Shown piece after piece: positions 51,625 to 60,911 of a stretch of 64,000 bases of DNA. The notes beneath the pieces were generated by a model that saw only the letters and a list, made by a program, of their open reading frames with translations, did not search any database and was not told the origin of the DNA. Source of the DNA: Endozoicomonas sp. GU-1 (GTDB lineage: Bacteria > Pseudomonadota > Gammaproteobacteria > Pseudomonadales > Endozoicomonadaceae); the NCBI RefSeq assembly GCF_027366395.1, contig NZ_CP114771.1:4712001-4776000 (forward strand), written 5' to 3'. The stretch's first letter is position 1. Each line of letters begins with the position of its first letter. The position numbers and the translations under genes were made by a program.

Positions 51625-52776
51625 ATGACAGGGAACCAACGTCATGACTATTTGAGCAGCGTCGTGTTTTTTCTATGCCTGACTATCACGGTTATGGGAA
51701 CTTCTCCATCAGCCCATGGTCGTCGGCTGCTGGATATGGTTGATGTTGAAGGTGTCCGCAGTAATCAGCTGATCGGCTATGGTCTGGTGGTTGGTCTTGA
51801 TGGCACCGGGGATAAGTCAGCTTTTACCAAGCAATCCCTGGTGAATATGCTCCGGGAGTTTGGACTGACGATCTCTGCCGTGGATGTTAATTCAAAAAAT
51901 GTGGCTGCGGTGACGGTGCATGCAACCCTGCCAGCCTTTTCCCGTCCGGGACAGAAGCTTGATGTCACCGTCTCATCCATCGGCGATGCCAAGAGTCTCA
52001 GAGGGGGAACCTTACTGTTTACCCCACTGAAAGGCGCTGATAACCAGATTTATGCCATTGCCCAGGGCAGCCTGATTGTCGGGGGGGTGTCTGCCGAAGG
52101 TTTGTCGGGGCGTGCAGATAATCCCGGTGCAGGGAGTAAAATTCAAATTAACAGCACCAATGCTGGACGTATCCCCGGCGGGGCATTAATCGAAAAAGCG
52201 GTTCAGACACCCTTTAATTATGGTAATCATCTGGTGCTTAACCTGAAGGAACCCGGATTCACCTCGGCACGACGTATTGTCAAAGCCATCAACAATTATT
52301 TCGGACCGGGTGTTGCTGCCGCTACCGATGGCGTATCGATAAAAGTATCCGCTCCTGTGGACAGTAGCCAGCGCGTTGCTTTTATGTCCATGCTGGAACA
52401 GATCAATGTAGAGTCTGCCAGCCCGGCCGCCCGGATCGTGTTTAACTCACGGACAGGCACCGTGGTGATGGGGGAAAACGTTCGGGTCCGACCCGCTGCG
52501 GTAAGCCATGGCAATCTGGTGGTTCGTGTCAGGCAGACGGCCACCGCAAGCCAGCCCGGGGCATTCGCTGAGGGCGGTTCCACCGAAGTCGTTTTAAATA
52601 GCGATGTTTCTCTTGAGGAAGAAGCATCGGCAATCTACCTGGTACCAGAAGGCGTGTCGTTATCAGAAGTGGTATCGGCGATTAATGGTGTTGGCGCGAC
52701 ACCAACAGACCTGATGTCAATTCTGGAAGCTTTAAAGGCGGCGGGCGCTCTGGAAGCAGAGTTAATCGTGATTTAA
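51625..52776 (+). CDS. flgI: Flagellar P-ring protein FlgI, set B
   Basis: P-ring protein of 383 residues with a signal peptide (FFLCLTITVMGTSPSAHG), RLLDMVDVEGVRSNQLIGYGLVVGLDGTGDK, SIGDAKSLRGGTLLFTPL and the C-terminal ATPTDLMSILEALKAAGALEAELIVI. The ribosome site GGGAGG lies just before the ATG. It follows flgH by 24 bp. Confidence 0.96.
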   Translation: MTGNQRHDYLSSVVFFLCLTITVMGTSPSAHGRRLLDMVDVEGVRSNQLIGYGLVVGLDGTGDKSAFTKQSLVNMLREFGLTISAVDVNSKNVAAVTVHATLPAFSRPGQKLDVTVSSIGDAKSLRGGTLLFTPLKGADNQIYAIAQGSLIVGGVSAEGLSGRADNPGAGSKIQINSTNAGRIPGGALIEKAVQTPFNYGNHLVLNLKEPGFTSARRIVKAINNYFGPGVAAATDGVSIKVSAPVDSSQRVAFMSMLEQINVESASPAARIVFNSRTGTVVMGENVRVRPAAVSHGNLVVRVRQTATASQPGAFAEGGSTEVVLNSDVSLEEEASAIYLVPEGVSLSEVVSAINGVGATPTDLMSILEALKAAGALEAELIVI

Positions 52777-52807
52777 GCCTTACTGCAATATTAGAGAAGG
52801 AACTCAA

Positions 52808-53101
52808 ATGCTCTCAGGTATTAATCCAACGTTTGATATGTCTGTATCTGCCAATTCGTCCGCTGAAAAGGTTGAGGATATCGAGTCTGCCGCCAAGGCG
52901 TTTGAATCCTTGTTTGTTAATGAATTGCTGAAAAGTATGCGTAAAGCGAATGAAGCCATGATGGCAGGCAGTGAGCTGCCCATGATGAGTAAAGACACTC
53001 AGTTTTTCCACTCCATGTTTGATTCTCAGTTAGCAGAACATTTGAGTGCCAGCGGCGGGCTTGGTATTGCCCAGGCCCTGATCAGGCAGCTGGGTGATTG
53101 A
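52808..53101 (+). CDS. flgJ: Short FlgJ-like rod-binding protein, set B
   Basis: A 97-residue FlgJ rod domain only: AAKAFESLFVNELLKSMRKANEAMM, SKDTQFFHSMFDSQLAEHLSASGGLGIAQALIRQL. It matches the N-terminal half of full-length FlgJ. The C-terminal glucosaminidase domain is absent, as in set A, so both sets need a separate peptidoglycan hydrolase. Confidence 0.9.
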   Translation: MLSGINPTFDMSVSANSSAEKVEDIESAAKAFESLFVNELLKSMRKANEAMMAGSELPMMSKDTQFFHSMFDSQLAEHLSASGGLGIAQALIRQLGD

Positions 53102-53185
53102 GAGCCTTGAGGTAAAGGTGTTCAAGAACCCTCTTTCACTGGTCGACAGCCTCCCAGAGCAGAAGACAAAATTCCGGAAGCCACC

Positions 53186-54823
53186 ATGAGTTTGACTCAA
53201 ATTGCGACCTCAGGATTACTGGCCAGTCAGAAAGCACTGAATGTTGCCAGTAATAACATCGCGAACGCCGAGACTGAAGGATATAGCCGACAGACGGTCC
53301 AATACAGCCCTACCTATACGTTATACCCCGGAACCGGCGCTCTGGGTACAGGCGTGAATACCAGTGCCGTTAATCGTATTACCAGCAGCTTTCTGACTGC
53401 CCAGATGTGGGAGAGTCAGTCCCTGGCCAGTGAAAGTAATATCCATGCTCAGTACCTGAACGATCTTGATCAATGGCTGGGTAATGAGAATACGTCGTTA
53501 TCGAAAGGTTTTGAGCAATTTTTTTCAGCACTGAATGGCAGTTCCGTCGACCCTTACGCTTTAAGTGCACGACAGGTGGTAATAGCCGAGAGTGTCGGGC
53601 TCGCTGAACGCTTTAACACCCTGTATGCCCAGTTACAGGGGCAGGCGACCATGGTTGGCCAGCAACTGAATGCGGCAGCGGATCAGGCCAATGGTTTGCT
53701 GGCTAACATTGCGGCATTTAATGATCAGCTGCGTTCTTTATCCACAGGCAACCAGCCTGCCAATGAAATACTGGACCAGAGAGACCAGGCCATTCGTGAC
53801 CTGTCTGAGTTGGTATCGGTTAATGTACTGGAGCAGTCGGATGGCTCATACAGCCTGTATATGAAGTCTGGCCAGCCGCTTATTCTGGGTAATCAATTCA
53901 ATGCACTTAGCGTCAATGGTCAGGTAGATGCAGCCAATGGATTTCAATTACAGCTCAATACCGGCAATTCTGAAATTCCGATTACGGGTGATCCCGGAGG
54001 TGTCATAGGCGGCCTGATGACTTACCAGTCGGAAGAGCTTGTTCAGGCCCGCAATGAGCTGGGACGTCTGGCAGTAATGATTACCAGTGGAATTAATGAC
54101 CAGTTGCAGGCTGGAGAAGACTTGAATGGTAATCCGGGAGCAGCATTATTCAATGACCTGACGACACCGGTTGGTGCTGTCATGGCGCTGGATATGTCAT
54201 CGACCGCGGTTTCTGCATTAACGGTGGTTAATACCAATCAGTTACAGGCCAGTGAATATGATTTCCGGGTAGATAATTCCGGTAATTACAGTCTGGTGCG
54301 CAGGTCCGACGGTGCTCAGGTTGCTGCTGGTGTCTTGACTGGCTCAGGCACTGATACTATTGCTTTTGATGGTGTTGAAATCCGTGTGGACGGTACCGCA
54401 ACAGACCAGCTTTATCGTTTATCACCGGTACGTTTCGGTGCCAGAGAGATCCAGACTGCCCTGACGGATCCTGCTGCCCTGGCATTTTCTGCTCCTGGCA
54501 GTGGCGTGGGGGATAACAGTAACCTGCTGGAACTGGTGGCCATTCAATCCAAAGGGTTGCTCAATAATGGCCAGAGCACATTGATGACTGCTTATTCAGG
54601 ATTTGTGGGTGATATCGCTGTGCAAACCGCTCGGATAAAAACAGAGGCTGATGGTGGACAGGCCCTGTTAAGTCAGGCGGAAGCTGCCGTCAGTACCTAC
54701 AGTGGCGTTAATCTGGATGAAGAAGCGGCCAGTATTCTTCGCTTCCAGCAGCTTTACAGTGCTAATGCCAGAGTGATATCGGTGGCTCGCACCACCTTTG
54801 ATGCTTTGCTGGCCATGTTCTGA
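53186..54823 (+). CDS. flgK: Hook-associated protein FlgK (HAP1), set B
   Basis: FlgK of 545 residues with ASNNIANAETEGYSRQTV, the N-domain (FEQFFSALNGSSVDPYALSARQVVI), a middle domain and the C-terminal GVNLDEEAASILRFQQLYSANARVISVA. The TGA stop is followed without a gap by the CTAG of a MITE that separates it from flgL. Confidence 0.96.
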   Translation: MSLTQIATSGLLASQKALNVASNNIANAETEGYSRQTVQYSPTYTLYPGTGALGTGVNTSAVNRITSSFLTAQMWESQSLASESNIHAQYLNDLDQWLGNENTSLSKGFEQFFSALNGSSVDPYALSARQVVIAESVGLAERFNTLYAQLQGQATMVGQQLNAAADQANGLLANIAAFNDQLRSLSTGNQPANEILDQRDQAIRDLSELVSVNVLEQSDGSYSLYMKSGQPLILGNQFNALSVNGQVDAANGFQLQLNTGNSEIPITGDPGGVIGGLMTYQSEELVQARNELGRLAVMITSGINDQLQAGEDLNGNPGAALFNDLTTPVGAVMALDMSSTAVSALTVVNTNQLQASEYDFRVDNSGNYSLVRRSDGAQVAAGVLTGSGTDTIAFDGVEIRVDGTATDQLYRLSPVRFGAREIQTALTDPAALAFSAPGSGVGDNSNLLELVAIQSKGLLNNGQSTLMTAYSGFVGDIAVQTARIKTEADGGQALLSQAEAAVSTYSGVNLDEEAASILRFQQLYSANARVISVARTTFDALLAMF

Positions 54824-54991
54824 CTAGGAGCCTGTCCGAGAATAGACTGCCCTACTGCGGTGGCAGCAAATTGGTCTAAAAAGCCGGAAATTTTTAGCAA
54901 ATAGAACCACTATGCACTAAAAATTTCCGACTTTTTATCCTCAATTTTCTGCCATCCTCGCTACGGGCGCTATTCTCGGACAGGCTCCTAG
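54824..54991. mobile_element. 168-bp MITE between flgK and flgL (set B)
   Basis: Perfect 22-bp terminal inverted repeats start CTAGGAGCCTGTCCGAGAAT. The length equals that of the set A element at 18074. Its outer arms match that element in inverted orientation, but the core, built of AAAGCCGGAAATTTTTAG and its inverse-like CTAAAAATTTCCGACTTT, is different. It begins immediately after the flgK stop. Confidence 0.85.
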
Positions 54992-55041
54992 GCTCATTAA
55001 AAAACACAGACTGGAGAAAACCGTTCCAGGGAGAAGGAGCC

Positions 55042-55953
55042 ATGAGGATAAGTACCGGTAACTTTAATAGAGTGATGCTGCAGGTCATGCAGCATACTAT
55101 GACGGACCTGGCAAAAACTTCAGATCAGTTATCAACAGGCAAACGAATTCTTCAGCCTTCAGATGATGCCATTGATACCGTAAAGGTCTTGCAACTGAAT
55201 AATGAACTGACAGCCATCGGTCAGTTTGAAGATAATATCAGCTCCGCTACTGGCTGGCTGCAGCAGCAGGATGCGCTTTACAGCGGCATGAATGATTTAC
55301 TGTTAAGAGCAAGGGATCTCCTGTTACAAGCGGCCAATGGCACACAGAGCGGTGCTGACCTTAAGTCACTGGCAACAGAGTTAAGCTCTTTGAATGAATC
55401 GCTGCTTAGCCTTGCCAATTATCAGACGGCAGACGGTCAGTATCTGTTTTCTGGTACGACCACAAACCAGCAACCGGTGGTTCAAACCGTTGGAGATTAT
55501 GCCTACAACGGCAACAACCAGTTCCGCCAGGTGGCCATCAGTGGCTCTGCACAGGTTCAGATTACTCAGCCCGGCAACGAACTGTTCTTTGATAACTCTG
55601 CTACACCTCCCCTGGACAGTATTTTTGATGCATTAACGACCGCAGTGTCTGAGCTGAATAATCCAGTCAATCTGTCAACGGTTCTTGCTGATACCATGAC
55701 CTGGGTTGATGCAACCATGGAGCGTATTGGCACGGCACAAACCCGCAGCGGCAGTGACCTGAACCTGTTGGATCGAATTTCAGAAAGTCACGCTGACATT
55801 CGCCTTTTTGCCGAACAGTTGAAATCTAACCTTGAAGATATTGATATGGTTGAAGCGACGACCCGGTTAAATCAGCAGCAGTTGATTCTTACTGCCAGCC
55901 AGCAGGTCTATGCCAGTATCAAACAGCTATCTCTATTCAACTACTTAACCTGA
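55042..55953 (+). CDS. flgL: Hook-filament junction protein FlgL (HAP3), set B
   Basis: FlgL of 303 residues. The N-terminus MRISTGNFNRVMLQVMQHTMTDLAKTSDQLSTGKRILQPSDD and the C-terminal EDIDMVEATTRLNQQQLILTASQQVYASIKQLSLFNYL are typical. The ribosome site GAGAAGGAG lies before the ATG. There is no flagellin gene after it in this set, unlike set A. Confidence 0.95.
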   Translation: MRISTGNFNRVMLQVMQHTMTDLAKTSDQLSTGKRILQPSDDAIDTVKVLQLNNELTAIGQFEDNISSATGWLQQQDALYSGMNDLLLRARDLLLQAANGTQSGADLKSLATELSSLNESLLSLANYQTADGQYLFSGTTTNQQPVVQTVGDYAYNGNNQFRQVAISGSAQVQITQPGNELFFDNSATPPLDSIFDALTTAVSELNNPVNLSTVLADTMTWVDATMERIGTAQTRSGSDLNLLDRISESHADIRLFAEQLKSNLEDIDMVEATTRLNQQQLILTASQQVYASIKQLSLFNYLT

Positions 55954-56061
55954 TCGCCTTCGGTAAACCGGATTTAATCCAGAGGTGATAGTCTCTGGTC
56001 ATTTAAGATTTTGAATACTCTTGCCGATGTTTGTACAGAACGTTTTCGGGGGAGTGCAGTT

Positions 56062-56370
56062 ATGTCCAGCATAAAAGGCCCAGGTGGAAAAAAGACGGGA
56101 GCAGTCAACAGCTCAAAGGTTCGTGTAGAAAAAAGTGCCGCTGTAGACCGTTCTCCCCGGGTAGCCGAAGACCGTTTAAATGTAAGCGCCTCGGCCCAGC
56201 AAATTGATGAACTTTTTCAGCAACTGGCTGACCTGGAAGATGTCAATGCAGCCAGAGTCAAAAGTGTTCGTGAGTCGATTAAAAAGGGCAACTTTCCCAT
56301 TGATTACCAGCGGCTCGCTGACAAAATTCTGGAACTTTCTGATGAACTCAACTCAGAGAATGACGACTGA
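56062..56370 (+). CDS. flgM: Anti-sigma-28 factor FlgM, set B
   Basis: FlgM binds the flagellar sigma factor FliA until the hook is finished, then is exported. From the ATG at 56062 (GGGGGAG upstream) the 102-residue product has a disordered basic N-terminus and the FlgM C-terminal pattern (RLNVSASAQQIDELFQQLADLEDVNAARVKSVRESIKKGNFPIDYQRLADKIL, read in parts). It is the only flgM in the window, and set A has none between flgA and flgN. Confidence 0.9.
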   Translation: MSSIKGPGGKKTGAVNSSKVRVEKSAAVDRSPRVAEDRLNVSASAQQIDELFQQLADLEDVNAARVKSVRESIKKGNFPIDYQRLADKILELSDELNSENDD

Positions 56371-56908
56371 TGCAAAAAACGCGAGTGATGCCTCAGCTCG
56401 CCAGCCAGCAGGTGTTGATGGTGGATTAGAAGACCTTGGTCAGAAAATGCTGGGTAATATTCAGGATGCCCTGGCGTTATCGAGAAAGCTGGAGCGAGTT
56501 CTGGAGTCCGTTCATCAGAAAATGCTGGAACGTAATATTACCGCCCTTGAACACTCTCTGGAAACACAGATTCAACTACTCAATATGCTGCAAATGAACG
56601 GGGCTCTTCGGGAGCACTATCTCAAACCTTTGGGACTCAGCCCGGATCAGCAGGGCATGTCACACTTCTTCTCTCTTGTAAATCAGCAACCGGCAAATGC
56701 CTCAACAGTTAATCGACAGGCCCTGAATAAATACTGGGTCCAATTAGAGGGATCTGCGAATCGTTGTCAGCAGATCAACAGCGCTAATGGACGTCTACTG
56801 GCCAGATTGTCAGCAAGTACAAGAAAAATCATCGCGTTAACTTTTTCCGGGCAGACAGCCGCTACTTATGATCAGAATGGCCTGACTGTGAATTCAATGG
56901 CGGAATAA
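56360..56908 (+). CDS. flgN: FlgN-like flagellar export chaperone, set B
   Basis: The frame extends upstream, but the first credible starts are ATG at 56342 or 56360. I use 56360 (182 residues), overlapping the flgM stop by 11 bp. The protein is mostly helical (GNIQDALALSRKLERVLESVHQKMLERNI, LEHSLETQIQLLNMLQMNGALREHYLKPLGL) and FlgN-like in position after flgM and in pattern. The start is uncertain. It chaperones FlgK and FlgL in characterised systems. Confidence 0.78.
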   Translation: MTTDAKNASDASARQPAGVDGGLEDLGQKMLGNIQDALALSRKLERVLESVHQKMLERNITALEHSLETQIQLLNMLQMNGALREHYLKPLGLSPDQQGMSHFFSLVNQQPANASTVNRQALNKYWVQLEGSANRCQQINSANGRLLARLSASTRKIIALTFSGQTAATYDQNGLTVNSMAE

Positions 56909-57756
56909 TGCAGCATATCGTACATGGGATTGTGTTAAGCCTGCTCTTTCAGGCTTTTTTTATTCTCGCTGATGATCTGTACCCTCATGATCTTTCTGAT
57001 ACCCGTTGGCATCATTCCGGTAATCGCTTCTTCTGTTTGCTGAAAAACCAAGTGCCCGGTTTGGGTGACGTCAGTTTGACCGCTGAAGCAGGCGACAGGG
57101 AAACGCTTTCTATGGTCCCTGACCCATTCTCGGATAATGACAGGCAAGTCACTGTTTTGCTGGCATCGTCACCCTGGCAGGCGATAACGGATGATCGGGT
57201 GGTTGCCCGTACCCGACTTTATAAGGGGGACCCGCTTAGCATTCATCTCAATACATTGGCCCTGATGAAAGCTTTCCAGCAGGGAAAGCAGCTGAAATTG
57301 CAGATTACCACAGAGGCCAGCAAAGATATTGTTATTCAGGTTACTCCGCTGGAGATTCAGCAGGTTGCTGAGCAGTTTTACCGCTGTATGGATGATTTAC
57401 TTTTGCTCAGCTTTGACCAGGCTGAACATAATACCTTCTACTACTCCTCGGGGAAGCTGCGCCTGGATGCCCGGCAGCGTGAACTGCTCACTCATATTGC
57501 CGAATATGTGATGGCCGACCCGTCTGTTCAGCAAATCACCATTGATGCACATACGGACTCTTATGGCCATGAACTGGCTAACCGGGCGTTGTCTAAAAAA
57601 AGAAGCGAAGCGGTTGCTGCAAACCTGAAGCAGATGGGTGTGCCCGGGGATAAGATCTTAATGCGCTTTCATGGCGAGCGATATCCTGTGGCAGATAACC
57701 GGACAAAAGCCGGTCGTGATAAAAACAGGCGTGTCGAGATTTGGTTAAAGCAATAA
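56908..57756 (+). CDS. motY: MotY-like OmpA-family motor protein, set B
   Basis: A 282-residue exported protein with a signal peptide (IVLSLLFQAFFILADD region), a MotY-type N-terminal domain (FFCLLKNQVPGLGDVSLTAEAG, WQAITDDRVV) and a C-terminal OmpA-like domain (ITIDAHTDSYGHELANRALSKKRSEAVAANLKQMGVPGDKILMRFHGERYPVADN, read in parts). It starts with an ATG overlapping the flgN stop by one base. It precedes fliE, the same order as the set A group. Confidence 0.85.
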   Translation: MQHIVHGIVLSLLFQAFFILADDLYPHDLSDTRWHHSGNRFFCLLKNQVPGLGDVSLTAEAGDRETLSMVPDPFSDNDRQVTVLLASSPWQAITDDRVVARTRLYKGDPLSIHLNTLALMKAFQQGKQLKLQITTEASKDIVIQVTPLEIQQVAEQFYRCMDDLLLLSFDQAEHNTFYYSSGKLRLDARQRELLTHIAEYVMADPSVQQITIDAHTDSYGHELANRALSKKRSEAVAANLKQMGVPGDKILMRFHGERYPVADNRTKAGRDKNRRVEIWLKQ

Positions 57757-57887
57757 ATCCTGATTACCACCTTCCTAAACTCTGTCAATACTCCGTCGAT
57801 ATCCTAAATATTCTGGAATCGTAGTTTACATGTAGGCTCTTTCAGCCTGGTTCCAGCTGCGATTGCAAAATGGGCAAGGGAATGCAC

Positions 57888-58205
57888 ATGGATATCAAAG
57901 GATTACCCTCTGATGTTATCAGCCCTGTGCTGACTGACCGCACACAGTCAGTGCTACCTTCAGGGCATGCCTCTGGCAGTGAGCTACCGGACTTCTCCCG
58001 GGTATTGAAAACGGCCATGGATAAAGTCAATGAACTGCAACAGTCCGCCTCTGTGAAAATGCATGAGGTGGATACCGGGGCGTCTCAGGACCTTCTTGGC
58101 ACCATGATTTCTACCCAAAAGGCCAGTATCTCTTTTCAGGCACTGTTACAAGTCAGAAACAAGGCAGTAGCAGCCTATGAAGAAATCATGCGTATGCAAA
58201 TTTAA
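57888..58205 (+). CDS. fliE: Flagellar hook-basal body protein FliE, set B
   Basis: FliE of 105 residues from the ATG at 57888 (AAGGGA six bases upstream; an ATG at 57870 would extend it by six). The C-terminal helices LLGTMISTQKASISFQALLQVRNKAVAAYEEIMRMQI are diagnostic and match set A FliE. It is the first gene of the fliE-F-G-H-I-J group. Confidence 0.92.
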   Translation: MDIKGLPSDVISPVLTDRTQSVLPSGHASGSELPDFSRVLKTAMDKVNELQQSASVKMHEVDTGASQDLLGTMISTQKASISFQALLQVRNKAVAAYEEIMRMQI

Positions 58206-58224
58206 CCCGAAGGCAGGATAAGCC

Positions 58225-59883
58225 ATGGCAGAAACGGTAGCCGACAGCTCCCCGGAGGCCTCTGGTCAGGAAGAGCAGGTCAAAGCATCCTGGCAGGTAT
58301 ATCTGGAAAAAGTACGATCATTTATTCAGGATAATCGTGGTTATCAGGCCATCATGATGGTGATGCTGGCGGCCGGTATAGCGTTGCTGGTGGTTTTCTG
58401 GCTCTGGTCTCAGTCTGCGGATTACCAGCCTCTGTACGGTAATCAGGAATTATACGACGTTGCCAGTATTGTTGAAGTCCTCGACCGTGAAGGTATGGAA
58501 TATAAGCTTCACCCGGAGTCTGGTCAGGTATTGGTTGATGCAGGCCGACTCAGTGAAGCCCGAATGAAGCTTTCTGTCGCGGGCATTCAGGCAAGATCCC
58601 CTGAAGGCCTTGATACGTTGAATCAACAGGAACTTGGCACCAGCCAGTTCGTTGAGGGGGTTCGATACCTCAGGGGGCTGGAGGGTGAGCTTGCCCAAAC
58701 CATTATCAGTCTGAAGCCGGTCAAAAATGCCCGGGTGCATTTGGCCATTCCCAAGCGGAGCAGTTTTATCCGGCGTCAGGAAAAACCATCGGCATCGGTT
58801 TTTATCAGCCTGTTGGCAGGCTACCGGCTCAGCCCTGAACAGATAGAAGGCATCATCAACCTGGTGGCTACCAGCGTTGCCAATATGAACAGAGAGGATG
58901 TGTCGGTTATTGACCAGAGTGGCAAGTTGCTCTCCTCCGAGGTGCTGCTCAACAACAGTGCTTTGGGAGAGGTTTCAAGGCAGTTTGATTTCAAACAACA
59001 GGTGGAATCCCGTTATCAGGAAAGAATCAGTCACTTGCTGGAACCACTGGTAGGCCCGGGCAATTATCGGGCCCAGGTAACAGCCAGCGTTGACTTTGAA
59101 AAAGTGATTCAGACCGTTGAACAGTTTGACCCCGGTACCGCGGTATTGCGCAGTGAACAGGGCAAAGAGCGGGTCAATACCGGTGGCCAGGCAAGAGGTA
59201 TTCCCGGTACGTTGAGCAATCAGCCGCCGGAAGAGACCGACCCTGATGGTGATACTGAAACCAGTACCCAGTCTGAGTTTGTGCGCAATTATGAGGTCGA
59301 CAAGGTAGTACGACAGGTGTCCAATCAGCAGGGGCGGATCGACAAGCTCAGTATCGCGGTGGTTTTTAATGAGCAGCCCGATCAGGCGCTGGGAGCGGTG
59401 AGTTGGGATCAGGCCAGGCTGGACAGTATCCGTCAGTTGATCATTGATGCTACTGGTCTGGATCAGGCAAGAGGTGATCGGATCAGTATTCACACGGCAC
59501 CGTTCGTGCCGGTTGCCAGTGTTGCTCCAGAGCCGCTTGCCTGGTGGCAGCAACCTCAGGCTTTGTACTACGTCAAATATGGTAGCGGTACGTTACTGGC
59601 GGTTATGGTGCTGCTGTTTCTTATCCGTCCATTAATGAAGCAGGTGACCGTTAATCTGGAGCCTCCAAAAGAGTCTTTACCGGCACTGGTTGAAGGTGGC
59701 GCGCAGGACAGTCAGGAAGGTGACGAAAATGAACGGCGTGTTCTGTTTGACGAAACATTCAATTTGCTCCCTCCTGAACTGGCAGACTTTGAAACCCAGA
59801 TTACTCATATGAGAAAACTGTCGACCAAGCAGCCTGAGCGGGTTGCCCAGGTGATTAAATTATGGATGAGCAGCTATGACTGA
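58225..59883 (+). CDS. fliF: Flagellar MS-ring protein FliF, set B
   Basis: FliF of 552 residues with two membrane segments (about 42-65, AIMMVMLAAGIALLVVFWLW, and 450-472, YVKYGSGTLLAVMVLLFLI). Ring motifs between them are YGNQELYDVASIVEVLDREGMEYKL, FVEGVRYLRGLEGELAQTI and ARVHLAIPKRSSFIR. The C-terminal tail is the FliG-binding part. It overlaps fliG by 8 bp. Confidence 0.96.
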   Translation: MAETVADSSPEASGQEEQVKASWQVYLEKVRSFIQDNRGYQAIMMVMLAAGIALLVVFWLWSQSADYQPLYGNQELYDVASIVEVLDREGMEYKLHPESGQVLVDAGRLSEARMKLSVAGIQARSPEGLDTLNQQELGTSQFVEGVRYLRGLEGELAQTIISLKPVKNARVHLAIPKRSSFIRRQEKPSASVFISLLAGYRLSPEQIEGIINLVATSVANMNREDVSVIDQSGKLLSSEVLLNNSALGEVSRQFDFKQQVESRYQERISHLLEPLVGPGNYRAQVTASVDFEKVIQTVEQFDPGTAVLRSEQGKERVNTGGQARGIPGTLSNQPPEETDPDGDTETSTQSEFVRNYEVDKVVRQVSNQQGRIDKLSIAVVFNEQPDQALGAVSWDQARLDSIRQLIIDATGLDQARGDRISIHTAPFVPVASVAPEPLAWWQQPQALYYVKYGSGTLLAVMVLLFLIRPLMKQVTVNLEPPKESLPALVEGGAQDSQEGDENERRVLFDETFNLLPPELADFETQITHMRKLSTKQPERVAQVIKLWMSSYD

Positions 59884-60895
59884 TGGGACAGCACTGGCTT
59901 TACGACAGCCGACGACCAGGGATATTGCTATTTTACTGCTGAGCCTGGGTGAGAAAGGTGCCGCCAAGGTAATGGGGCATCTCAGCCAGAGAGAGGTTCG
60001 TCAGATCAGTGCTTCCATGGCCGCCATGGCACCCCTGAAACGTGACCAGGTGCAGGAAGTTCTGGAACTTTTTTTCCACACCTATCGTTATGACAGTGGT
60101 TTAACCGGTTCATCCCGGGGGTATCTGGATAAGACGCTGAAGCTGGCCCTGGGGGATAAAGAGGCAAAGGGGGTGATGGACTCCATTTTTGGTGATGAGG
60201 ATAACTCTCTGGAAACCATGAAGTTGATGGATTCAGCAACCATTACTGAGTTGATTGCGGGTGAACATCCCCAGTTGCAGGCTGTCGTTTTGACCTATCT
60301 TGAACCTGAGCAGGCCGCTGAAGTATTGCAGCGATTGCCGGTCGCCTCTCATCAAGACCTCTTATCCAGGGTCGCAAGACTTGAAGAACTCCATCCTTCC
60401 ATTCTGCAAGAACTGAACCGGATGTTTGATGACAATATTGGCCGACTGGGCACCAGCCATAACACCACGGTCAGTGGTCTTAGGCAGGTTGCCGATATTA
60501 TGAATCGGATGGGTGAAACCACCGTTAAAAATGTCCTGGGCTTCTTTAAAGAGCAGGATAAGAAGCTGGCGGAAAAAATTGAACAACAGATGTTCGTCTT
60601 TGAGCATATTGTCCGTCTGGATGAGGATGTCTTGCGCAGAATTATCAGTGAAGTCAGTCAGGATATTCTGGCGTTGGCGCTCAAGGGCGTGGCTCAAGAG
60701 GTGATGGATGCCATTCTGGCTACCATGACCAAACGTACGGCAAAGTTTCTTCAGGAAGATATTGAAAACCTCGGTTCTGTCCGTGCCAGCCAGGTGCAGG
60801 GTGCGAGAAATGATGTTCTGCGCATTGCCCGGCAGCTGGCGGCCAGTGGAGAGATTGAGCTGAGTTTCAATGATGATGAAGAGATGATCGAGTAA
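59876..60895 (+). CDS. fliG: Flagellar motor switch protein FliG, set B
   Basis: FliG of 339 residues. It has the N-terminal domain (RDIAILLLSLGEKGAAKVMGHLSQREVRQISASMA), the EHPQ motif (GEHPQLQAVVLTYLEPEQAAEVL) that is altered in set A, and the torque helix (DILALALKGVAQEVMDAILATMTKRTAKFL) with the end SGEIELSFNDDEEMIE. It is close to the family consensus. Confidence 0.96.
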   Translation: MTDGTALALRQPTTRDIAILLLSLGEKGAAKVMGHLSQREVRQISASMAAMAPLKRDQVQEVLELFFHTYRYDSGLTGSSRGYLDKTLKLALGDKEAKGVMDSIFGDEDNSLETMKLMDSATITELIAGEHPQLQAVVLTYLEPEQAAEVLQRLPVASHQDLLSRVARLEELHPSILQELNRMFDDNIGRLGTSHNTTVSGLRQVADIMNRMGETTVKNVLGFFKEQDKKLAEKIEQQMFVFEHIVRLDEDVLRRIISEVSQDILALALKGVAQEVMDAILATMTKRTAKFLQEDIENLGSVRASQVQGARNDVLRIARQLAASGEIELSFNDDEEMIE

Positions 60896-60911
60896 TTGCC
60901 AAGAGGCTACC

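Noticed and set aside
57757-57887. Sigma-54 promoter before fliE (set B)
   Set aside because: I scanned for GG followed ten bases later by GC and found none; the nearest spacing was 12 bases.
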